Source: DAIRFP01 sp036794995 (GTDB lineage: Bacteria; Desulfobacterota; Binatia; UBA9968). From it: a DNA stretch of 13,861 nt. The DNA is taken from NCBI GenBank assembly GCA_036794995.1, contig DAIRFP010000132.1, positions 1 to 13,861 on the forward strand, written 5' to 3'. The notes beneath the pieces were generated by a model. The model saw only the letters and a program-made list of their open reading frames with translations, had not been told where the DNA came from and searched no databases. Below are positions 8,405-13,861 of the stretch, in pieces. The stretch's first letter is position 1, and each line of letters begins with the position of its first letter. The translations under genes and the position numbers were made by a program.

Positions 8405-9987
8405 GAGGGTCCCGCACCACCACCCAACTGTGCCCCCTGTGCGCCAATCACAGTGTAGTTGAGCCCGCGGTAAGCGGGCACTTCCTGTGCCAGGGCCTCG
8501 AATACTTTAGACGGCGTTAGGTAGGAAAACTTTTCCCCCGACGCCTCCAGCAGTTGAAGCAGGATTTCGCAATCCTGCATGGCGCCCTCCGGTGCAATGG
8601 TCGCGGCATTGAGTTTCTGCACCCGTCCTTTGCGATTGGTGTAGGTGCCTTCTTTTTCCCCGAAATGGGTCGATGGCAGGACCACATGAGCCAGCTGCGC
8701 CGTCTCGGTCATGCGAATGTCCTGGACCACCAGGAAGGAAAGCTTCTGCAGCGCCTGAAGCGTCCTAGCGTGGTCATGGCCCATGCCCAGCAAATCCTCG
8801 CCGACGACGTAAGCACCGGCGAAATGGCCTTCGGTTATTTGCCGCATCAGCCCATCGAAGCCGCCGTTAGAGCTCACGCCCATTTCTCTCGCGCCGCGAA
8901 AGTTAGGCGAACGATCCGGACTCATCAAAATCTTTTGCACTTCCGTGAGCTCGCGCTCCTGATAGAAAACTTCGAGAGCGCCGTCCGGCGAGATCCGTTG
9001 CATCAGCTTGGCAAACAGAAAAGCCTCTTCGTTGGTGCTTCTTCCCGAGAGCACTCCCGCCAGGGGCTGCGCCGAGCGCAAACCCTGCAGCACCGCCTGA
9101 AGCGCTTTCTCCCAAGTCGTCGGTACCAGGCCGCCTTCCTGGCGGATCATGGGGGTGATCAATCGTTCCCCGCCGGTCAAATCATGAAAACAATATCGCC
9201 CCTCGTCGCAGAGCCAGTGGCTGTTTACGTCTTCGTTGATGCGCGGCTTAAAGCGCGAGATCCGGTTCTGATAGGTTTCCGCGCTGATATTGCAGCCGGT
9301 GCTGCAGCCGGGGCAGATGGAGGGTGTCTTTTGCAAGTACCAGACCCGGACTTTGAAGCGGAAATCACGGTCCGTCAGCGCGCCCACCGGGCAGATGTCA
9401 ACCACATTAGCGGCCAGCGGGTTGTCGAGAACCCGGTCGGAAAACAACGCGATCGTCGAATGATCGCCTCGATTGACCACCGCCAGTTCGTTGGTCTGGG
9501 TAATCTCCTGCAGAAAGCGCACACAGCGGGTGCATTTAATGCAACGCTCGCCGTCGAAAACAATGTTAGGGCCGAAAATTTCCCGCTTGCGGTCGTGCTC
9601 TTTTCCTTCCTCGAAGCGGCTCGCCTGCCGGTCGTGCTGCATGTAGTAGTCTTGCAGCCAGCATTCCCCCGCTTGGTCACAAATGGGGCAATCCAGCGGG
9701 TGGTTGACCAGGAGAAACTCCATCACCGCCTTCCGAATCGAGAGCACTCTCGGACTTTGGGTCAAAACCGACATCCCCTCCGTCGCCTGGGTATTGCAAG
9801 CGATCTGGAGCTTGGGCATCTTCTCGATCTCGACGAGACACATGCGGCAGTTGCCGGCAATGGAAAGCTTCGCGTGATAGCAATAGTGCGGGATGGCAAT
9901 GCCGACATCCGCGGCCACCTGAATGAGGTTCTTGCCCTTGGTGGTGACAACCTCTTTGCCGTCGATGGTGATCTTAACCGGGTCCAT
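8401..9987 (-). CDS. nuoG: NADH-quinone oxidoreductase subunit G, compact form
   Basis: NuoG carries electrons from NuoF towards NuoI in the peripheral arm. Ligands seen: C36, C47, C50, C64 for the 2Fe-2S cluster N1b; H96, C100, C103, C109 for the His-ligated cluster N5; C149, C152, C155 and C199 for N4; and C225, C228, C232 and C260 for the extra cluster N7, which only some bacteria keep. The molybdopterin-oxidoreductase-like domain follows but is short: the whole protein is 528 residues against about 780-910 in Thermus and E. coli. The late-domain motif LAHVVLPSTHFGEKEGTYTN is still present, so the shortening looks internal and not a 3' truncation. The C-terminus overlaps nuoH by four bases. 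Upstream is a 244-base repeat-filled gap, and the Shine-Dalgarno is weak (GGGTTAG). Confidence 0.95.
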   Translation of the reverse strand: MDPVKITIDGKEVVTTKGKNLIQVAADVGIAIPHYCYHAKLSIAGNCRMCLVEIEKMPKLQIACNTQATEGMSVLTQSPRVLSIRKAVMEFLLVNHPLDCPICDQAGECWLQDYYMQHDRQASRFEEGKEHDRKREIFGPNIVFDGERCIKCTRCVRFLQEITQTNELAVVNRGDHSTIALFSDRVLDNPLAANVVDICPVGALTDRDFRFKVRVWYLQKTPSICPGCSTGCNISAETYQNRISRFKPRINEDVNSHWLCDEGRYCFHDLTGGERLITPMIRQEGGLVPTTWEKALQAVLQGLRSAQPLAGVLSGRSTNEEAFLFAKLMQRISPDGALEVFYQERELTEVQKILMSPDRSPNFRGAREMGVSSNGGFDGLMRQITEGHFAGAYVVGEDLLGMGHDHARTLQALQKLSFLVVQDIRMTETAQLAHVVLPSTHFGEKEGTYTNRKGRVQKLNAATIAPEGAMQDCEILLQLLEASGEKFSYLTPSKVFEALAQEVPAYRGLNYTVIGAQGAQLGGGAGPS

Positions 9988-10053
9988 AAAAACTAACCCA
10001 ATATGTTGGACAATTGTGAGCCCATGCGAAACGATTCAATCGGAAACATCTGT

Positions 10054-10170
10054 AACTCGCGCAAAGACGCAAAAGGTTGTCATTTCGACCGAAGGGAGAA
10101 ATCTTTCTCAGATCCCTCGCCTCTGCTCGGGATGACGGGGCAGCCCCGTCACTTTGCGTACTTGGCGTCC
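10054..10170. repeat. Inverted CGCAAAG-type arms enclosing another hairpin
   Basis: The left arm is CTCGCGCAAAGACGCAAAAGG (about 10056-10076). The right arm reads CTTTGCGTACTTGGCGTCC (about 10152-10170) and is its imperfect reverse complement. Both belong to the same family as the inverted pair at 363-487. The roughly 75-base interior is occupied by a second repeat type, so this looks like one repeat nested in another. Confidence 0.65.
10079..10136. repeat. GTCATTTCGACCGAAGG-type imperfect hairpin
   Basis: The segment begins GTCATTTCGACCGAAGGGAG and ends CTGCTCGGGATGAC. The two halves are imperfect reverse complements (GTCAT, CGA, AGG, AGATC against their partners) around a short loop near TTTCTC. 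Short palindromes starting GTCATTTCGA and ending in an ATGAC are a common intergenic repeat type in many environmental bacterial genomes (general knowledge, not checked here). A tiny GGGG-CAG-CCCC stem follows directly at 10137-10147. Confidence 0.65.
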
Positions 10171-10200
10171 CTTCGACTTAGCTCAGGACATGCCTGGCGG
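10168..10200. repeat. TTCGACTTAGCTCAGGAC-type short repeat
   Basis: The motif CCCTTCGACTTAGCTCAGGA followed by CATGCCTGGCGGG resembles a widespread bacterial intergenic repeat (CTTCGAC-GCTCAGGACAGGC). It contains small inverted parts (GTCC with GGAC; CAGG with CCTG). It sits against the right arm of the composite repeat. Only one copy is in the window, so repeat status rests on recognition and not on comparison here. Confidence 0.4.
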
Positions 10201-10231
10201 GATAAATATTCCTAACTCGTTATATCGGACA

Positions 10232-11503
10232 TTACTCCATTCTAACCGTGCAGCGCTTTTGCGCGATGTGCTCCTCAAACTCTTCACGATACTTTTTGAT
10301 GAACGCCGCCGCCGGCATGGCCGCCGCGTCACCAAAGGGACAGATCGTGTTGCCCATGATGTTGTTGCTCACGTTGAGAATCAGATCGAGATCGTTCTTG
10401 TCTCCATGGCCTTGCTCGATGCGGTGAAAAATCTTTTCCATCCAGTGACAGCCTTCGCGGCACGGGCTACATTGCCCGCAGGATTCATGGGCGAAAAAGC
10501 GTGCGATATTCGACGCCGCCCGGACCATGCAGGTAGTATCGTCCATCACGATAACGCCGCCGGAGCCGAGCAAGCTGCCGGCTGCTTGCACCGACTCGTA
10601 ATCGAGATTTACTTTCTCGAGCTCCTCCGGGCGCAACACCGGCATCGACGCGCCGCCCGGAATGACACCCTTGAGTTTCCGGCCGTGGGGCACGCCGCCG
10701 CAATCTTCCTGAAGAAACTTCACCAACGGATAACCCATTTCCAATTCATAGACGCCGGGTTTGCTGATGTGACCGCTCACGCTAAACAGCTTGGTGCCCT
10801 TACTCTTTTCCGTTCCCATGGCCGCATACGCCGCCGCGCCGTGTTCGATGATCCAGGGAAGCACCGCCAGGGTTTCGACGTTGTTAACCACCGTTGGACA
10901 GCCGAAAAGACCGTGGGTCGCCGGAAACGGTGGTTTGACCTTCGGCCACCCTCTGCCGCCTTCCAGTGACGACAGCAGCGCGGTTTCTTCACCGCAAATA
11001 TAAGCCCCCGCTCCCCGGTGAACGATCAGGTCCAAATCATATCCGGAGCCGAAGATATTCTTGCCGATGTAGCCGGCCCGGGCCGCTTCAGCCACGGCCT
11101 GCTCCAAGACCTGGGTGCCGAAGACGAGCTCACCTCGGATGTAGATGAAGGCGGTATGGGATTGGATCGCATAGGCCGCCATCAGGGTTCCCTCGATGAT
11201 CGCATGGGGATCTTTCTCGATGAGCAATCGATCCTTGAACGTCCCCGGTTCGCTCTCATCGGCGTTGCAAACGAGATATTTTGGTTTTGGACTGTCCTTC
11301 GGAACGAAGCTCCACTTCATCCCGGTGGGAAAGCCGGCGCCGCCACGCCCTCTCAGCCCCGAGGCTTTCACCTGTTCGATGAGCTGCTCCGGCTTGAGGT
11401 TTCTAACGACCTCTTCCCAAGCTCGATAACCGTTACGCGATGTATAAACCGCCAGGGTATGCGAATCGGGAACGTCGATATTGCGTAATAGAACTTTCTC
11501 CAT
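10232..11503 (-). CDS. nuoF: NADH-quinone oxidoreductase subunit F
   Basis: NuoF is the NADH- and FMN-binding subunit (51 kDa homologue), where hydride transfer begins. It is 423 residues, the usual length. The glycine-rich nucleotide site reads GLRGRGGAGFPTGMKW (49-64), followed by CNADESEPGTFKDR (79-92), the FMN/NADH contact region. A second conserved block reads GAGAYICGEETALLSSLEG (164-182). Cluster N3 ligands are C342, C345 and C348 in ESCGQCSPCREG, with the fourth at C388 in NTICPFGD. It lies 17 bases after nuoE and before the repeat-filled gap that separates it from nuoG. The start ATG is supported by alignment to the family N-terminus more than by a ribosome-binding site. Confidence 0.97.
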   Translation of the reverse strand: MEKVLLRNIDVPDSHTLAVYTSRNGYRAWEEVVRNLKPEQLIEQVKASGLRGRGGAGFPTGMKWSFVPKDSPKPKYLVCNADESEPGTFKDRLLIEKDPHAIIEGTLMAAYAIQSHTAFIYIRGELVFGTQVLEQAVAEAARAGYIGKNIFGSGYDLDLIVHRGAGAYICGEETALLSSLEGGRGWPKVKPPFPATHGLFGCPTVVNNVETLAVLPWIIEHGAAAYAAMGTEKSKGTKLFSVSGHISKPGVYELEMGYPLVKFLQEDCGGVPHGRKLKGVIPGGASMPVLRPEELEKVNLDYESVQAAGSLLGSGGVIVMDDTTCMVRAASNIARFFAHESCGQCSPCREGCHWMEKIFHRIEQGHGDKNDLDLILNVSNNIMGNTICPFGDAAAMPAAAFIKKYREEFEEHIAQKRCTVRME

Positions 11504-11520
11504 ATTGGGCAGGGAATCGC

Positions 11521-11994
11521 CTATTTTAATGCCGCGAGTATCTCGGTCACCTTCCGGTCCGTCAGGTTCTCGTAATAGGCGTCGTTAATTTGCATCATCG
11601 GCGCCGTACCGCAGGAAGCCAGGCATTCGACTTCAGACAAGGTGAATCTCCCATCCGCTGTGGTTTGTCCGACTTCGACCCCCAGCGTTTTTTTCAGCAA
11701 GCTCGTCAGCTTCTCTGCGCCACGCAGCGCGCAGGGCAAAGTGCGGCAGACCTGGACGTGATACCGCCCGATGGGTTTCGTGTAGAGCATGGTGTAGAAA
11801 CTCACCACACCGTAAACCCGCGCCGGCGGTTGGCCCATCAGCCGGGCAACGTACTCGATCGCCTCTTGCCCCAGATAGCCAAACTCCTGCTGGGCCAGGT
11901 AAAGCACCGGCAGCATCGCCGCCTCTCGCTTGGGGTAGCGATTGACCGTCTCTTCGAATTTCTTGTACGCCTCCGGTGAAAACTCTAAAGCCAT
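11521..11994 (-). CDS. nuoE: NADH-quinone oxidoreductase subunit E
   Basis: NuoE (24 kDa homologue) is the thioredoxin-fold subunit that holds the 2Fe-2S cluster N1a beside NuoF. It is 157 residues. Ligands are C83 and C88 in VCRTLPCAL and C124 and C128 in VECLASCGTAPMM. The N-terminal helical part contains the family block LYLAQQEFGYL (31-41) and the segment VYGVVSFYTMLY (60-71). It starts after a 229-base gap behind nuoD, unusual inside a nuo operon, and is followed by nuoF after 17 bases. AGGA lies only two bases before the ATG, a poorly spaced Shine-Dalgarno. Confidence 0.96.
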   Translation of the reverse strand: MALEFSPEAYKKFEETVNRYPKREAAMLPVLYLAQQEFGYLGQEAIEYVARLMGQPPARVYGVVSFYTMLYTKPIGRYHVQVCRTLPCALRGAEKLTSLLKKTLGVEVGQTTADGRFTLSEVECLASCGTAPMMQINDAYYENLTDRKVTEILAALK

Positions 11995-12011
11995 AGTCCT
12001 AGGGGTCGATG

Positions 12012-12092
12012 ATCGAGGATGGAGAATCGAGGATCGCGTGCGCTGGCGTTGCCGCGTACTCGCCGTTCCGTTGTCAATCTTCCATCCTCAAT
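12012..12092. repeat. Inverted repeat with ATCGAGGATGGA arms
   Basis: The left arm (12012-12029, ATCGAGGATGGAGAATCG) and the reverse complement of the right arm (12075-12092, ATTGAGGATGGAAGATTG) match at 14 of 18 positions around a 45-base GC-rich loop. Each arm has further GATCGA/GGATCG units beside it. It lies just upstream of nuoE and would fold in the nuo transcript. There is no coding content. Confidence 0.6.
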
Positions 12093-12108
12093 CTTCGATC
12101 TTCTTGCT

Positions 12109-12216
12109 TTAACGGTCGCACTCGCCGCCGATCATGTTGATCATCCCAGTCAGCATAATATCCGCGACCATGTAACCTTTGATCATCTCGTGAAACTCCA
12201 ATGCCTCGGTGCTCAT
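12109..12216 (-). pseudogene. Duplicated nuoD 3' end, readable as a 35-codon ORF
   Basis: Immediately downstream of nuoD (ATG seven bases after its TGA) lies a second, diverged copy of the gene's 3' end. It reads as a complete small ORF of 35 residues, ending GMINMIGGECDR and a TAA stop. Over the last 28 aligned residues 24 match NuoD; R/K, I/V, I/M and P/L differ, and one Phe codon is missing. Over 87 aligned bases about 77 match, and half of the ten differences are silent. Upstream of FHEMI the copy differs (STEALE against GA), so it is not a simple recent tandem duplication of the present nuoD. The likeliest reading is the leftover tail of an earlier nuoD replaced by a related gene. Translation is possible by coupling, but the peptide lacks every quinone-site and NuoC-contact element except the C-terminal tail. 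Confidence 0.8.
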
Positions 12217-12259
12217 CGTTTGCTCAGCGGTCGCACTCGCCGCCGATCATGTTGATCAT
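12113..12259. repeat. Direct repeat shared by nuoD end and its duplicate
   Basis: An identical 32-base run occurs at 12113-12144 and again at 12228-12259, with a 115-base offset. It encodes the last residues MINMIGGECDR on the minus strand. The perfect identity contrasts with about 85% match in the rest of the copy. It could be the homology used in a past crossover or the result of later gene conversion. It could also promote deletion of the intervening 115 bases. Confidence 0.8.
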
Positions 12260-13414
12260 GCCGAAAGTCGGGATGATATCGGCGATCATGTAACCTCTGA
12301 TCATCTCGTGGAAGGCGCCCATGGCAATGAAACAAGGCGGTCGCACTCGGATGCGATAGGGCCGCCCGCCGCCTTCGCTCACAATATAAAAGCCCAGCTC
12401 TCCGTTGCCCCCTTCCACGGCGAGATAAGTCTCGCCGGCCGGCACCTGGATGCCCTCCATGATGATCTTGAAATGATGCATCAAGCCTTCGATGCTATTG
12501 TAGACTTTTTCCTTTTCCGGCAGCACGAAACGGGGATCGTCGATCCAGACCGGCCCCACCGGGAGCTGCTGCAACGCCTGCTCGACGATTTTCATACTCT
12601 GCTCGATCTCCTGGATCCGGCAGACGAAGCGATCGTAGTTGTCGCCCTTCTTGCCCAACGGAACTTCGAAGTCCATTTGATCGTAAACCAGATAGGGATA
12701 AGCCTTGCGGATGTCGTAGTTGATGCCGGTGGAGCGCAGGATCGGCCCAGTAAGACAGTAAGATACGGCGGTTTCTTGGGAGATGGTCCCCACGTTCGAC
12801 ATCCGGTCGATAAAAATCCGGTTGCGCGAGAGCAAACGGTCGCAGTCGTCAAGCAACTTGCGAATGATCTTGAAGCTCCGGCTTACCTGCTCGGCAAAGT
12901 CATGAAACAGATCATGCTTGACGCCGCCGATCCGAACGTACGTCACGGTCAAGCGCGCGCCGGTGAGGTTCTCGATGATCCTAGTGATAAGCTCCCGCGC
13001 CTCGATCATATAAAAGCCGACGGTGATCGCGCCCAGTTCCGAAGCCGCCATGCCGCAGCAGGTAAGATGATCGAAGATCCGCGCCAGCTCGCTGACAATG
13101 ACCCGGATAAACTGACAGCGGGGAGGGGTTTCGACACCGATCAGTTTTTCCACCGCCAGCGCATAGCCGACGTTGTTGATCAGTGAAGAAGCATAGTTAA
13201 GCCGGTCCGTGTAGGGAATCACCTGCGTCCAAGTGACCTGCTCGCAACTCTTGTCGAACCCGCGATGGAGAAAACCGACCTCGACATCGCATTCCAACAC
13301 CTTTTCGCCTTCGAGCTTTAAATTGAACTTGATGGTGCCGTGGGTTGCCGGATGGGACGGACCCATCTGCAATTCCATGATTTCGAGAGGCAGCTCTTGC
13401 GACTCAACCGTCAT
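12224..13414 (-). CDS. nuoD: NADH-quinone oxidoreductase subunit D
   Basis: NuoD (49 kDa homologue, related to NiFe-hydrogenase large subunits) forms the quinone-reduction site with NuoB and NuoH. It is 396 residues, the usual length for an unfused NuoD. The N-terminal signature MGPSHPATHG (17-26) provides H25, and TDRLNYASSL provides Y74. Their 49-residue spacing equals that of His38 and Tyr87 in Thermus Nqo4, the quinone head-group ligands. Other family blocks are EVGFLHRGFDKSCE (45-58), ELARIFDHL and RSTGINYDIRKAYPY. The C-terminus is GMINMIGGECDR. It follows nuoC by 18 bases. Downstream lies a diverged copy of its own 3' end. Confidence 0.97.
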   Translation of the reverse strand: MTVESQELPLEIMELQMGPSHPATHGTIKFNLKLEGEKVLECDVEVGFLHRGFDKSCEQVTWTQVIPYTDRLNYASSLINNVGYALAVEKLIGVETPPRCQFIRVIVSELARIFDHLTCCGMAASELGAITVGFYMIEARELITRIIENLTGARLTVTYVRIGGVKHDLFHDFAEQVSRSFKIIRKLLDDCDRLLSRNRIFIDRMSNVGTISQETAVSYCLTGPILRSTGINYDIRKAYPYLVYDQMDFEVPLGKKGDNYDRFVCRIQEIEQSMKIVEQALQQLPVGPVWIDDPRFVLPEKEKVYNSIEGLMHHFKIIMEGIQVPAGETYLAVEGGNGELGFYIVSEGGGRPYRIRVRPPCFIAMGAFHEMIRGYMIADIIPTFGMINMIGGECDR

Positions 13415-13432
13415 CGTTTCACTCGAACGCGA

Positions 13433-13861
13433 TCAGTTCTTATTACCTAGCGTTTGTTTTAGCCGCAGCAACTTGGTTTGGGAGTGTTCATCGACGAAGG
13501 TGCCTTCCACCTTGCGCTCCGGAACAAGCGGCTGCCAGAGATTTACCGGATAATCCTTGCGCAAGGGATGGCCTTGAAACTCTTCATAGAGCAAAACCCG
13601 CCGCAAATCCGGGTGGTCGATAAAGCGGATGCCAAACAGGTCCCAAACTTCCCGTTCGAGAAAATTCGCCCCCTTCCAGAGCGGCGTCAGCGACTCCACC
13701 GCAGCGTCGTTTTCGGGCACGGGAACTCTCACCCGAAGCCTCCACCCTCCCTTCAAGGCGGCAACCTGATAAACCACCTCGAAGCGCGGCTCTTTCTTCT
13801 GCCAATAGTCCACGGCCGTGATGTCGCTCAAGAAGTCCAGCCGCAATTTCGCATCCTCCTT
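13433..13861 (-). CDS. nuoC: NADH-quinone oxidoreductase subunit C, 5' end outside window
   Basis: NuoC (30 kDa homologue) is the peripheral-arm subunit that packs against NuoD. The frame is open to the right edge, giving 142 visible residues. The visible part contains DFLSDITAVDYW near the left end, FEVVYQVAAL, and the family signature FLEREVWDLFGIRFIDHPDLRRVL, followed by GHPLRKDYPV. This is the conserved core and tail of a separate, unfused NuoC. A TTG at 13846 with AAGGAGG eight bases upstream could be taken as a start, but it would remove the N-terminal part that NuoC normally has, and the frame continues to the edge. I therefore treat the gene as truncated by the window. nuoA and nuoB are expected just outside. 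Confidence 0.95.
   Translation of the reverse strand, partial: KEDAKLRLDFLSDITAVDYWQKKEPRFEVVYQVAALKGGWRLRVRVPVPENDAAVESLTPLWKGANFLEREVWDLFGIRFIDHPDLRRVLLYEEFQGHPLRKDYPVNLWQPLVPERKVEGTFVDEHSQTKLLRLKQTLGNKN

Larger units (their letters stand above)
9988..10231. other. Non-coding nuoF-nuoG gap filled with repeats
   Basis: These 244 bases lie within the operon, between the nuoF stop and the nuoG start, where related operons usually have a few bases or an overlap. I find no credible gene. Three repeat types are packed inside (entries below). Transcribed, they would form several hairpins in the nuo mRNA, which could cause processing or partial attenuation before nuoG. No T-run follows any of the stems on the minus strand, so a true terminator is unlikely. 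Confidence 0.7.

Noticed and set aside
8554..9996. Long plus-strand ORF (480 codons) opposite nuoG, and similar long antisense ORFs at 2831-3592, 5819-6508, 10154-10969 and 12209-13186
   Set aside because: They are mirror frames of highly conserved nuo genes in GC-rich DNA. Their translations look like low-complexity His/Arg/Gln-rich shadows with no recognisable domain.
10008..10020. ACAATTGTGAG resembling part of a lac-type operator
   Set aside because: It is a short chance match inside an operon gap, with no second half-site and no regulator gene in view.
13844..13861. TTG at 13846 with AAGGAGG eight bases upstream as a nuoC start, and an out-of-frame ATG at 13852-13854
   Set aside because: The frame is open to the edge, and NuoC normally has several dozen more residues before DFLSDITAVDY. 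The ATG frame hits a stop within a few codons.

Overview
The window is the back end of a bacterial respiratory complex I (NADH:quinone oxidoreductase) operon. All of it lies on the minus strand and is transcribed from high to low coordinates. The order is nuoC (5'-truncated at the right edge), nuoD, nuoE, nuoF, nuoG, nuoH, nuoJ, nuoK, nuoL, nuoM, nuoN. The left end holds two unrelated genes: a plus-strand gene for a secreted phosphodiester-glycosidase-domain protein (614-1447), convergent with nuoN, and a minus-strand small lipoprotein gene cut by the left edge (1-205). The DNA is moderately GC-rich. The gene content, a compact NuoG and three kinds of short intergenic repeat suggest an uncultured soil or sediment bacterium, perhaps a Deltaproteobacteria-like lineage. 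This taxonomic guess is weak because no marker gene is present.

Hydrophilic arm (13861-8401): NuoE and NuoF take electrons from NADH through FMN to clusters N1a and N3. NuoG carries N1b, N4, N5 and N7. NuoC and NuoD form the connecting module and the quinone site. All expected cluster-ligand cysteines are visible, as are the quinone-site His and Tyr of NuoD. Membrane arm (8404-1546): NuoH forms the quinone channel, NuoJ and NuoK the small proton-transfer subunits, and NuoL, NuoM and NuoN the three antiporter-like pumps. Each pump retains its key Glu and Lys. These genes are packed tightly, from 13-nt gaps to 11-nt overlaps.

Two features stand out. First, nuoI, which encodes the ferredoxin-like subunit carrying N6a and N6b, is missing from its usual place between nuoH and nuoJ (only 13 nt separate them). 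It must be encoded elsewhere if this is a working complex I. Second, the nuoEF pair is bracketed by about 230-240 nt of non-coding DNA on each side. The D/E gap holds a degraded duplicate of the nuoD 3' end that still reads as a 35-codon ORF, followed by an inverted repeat. The F/G gap holds nested hairpin repeats. One of these repeat families recurs as an inverted pair upstream of the phosphodiester-glycosidase gene. This pattern suggests past recombination in the nuoD-nuoG region.

I see no RNA genes, CRISPR arrays, transposases or phage genes, and nothing that amounts to an undescribed multi-gene system. The rearranged junctions are the most unusual part of the window.
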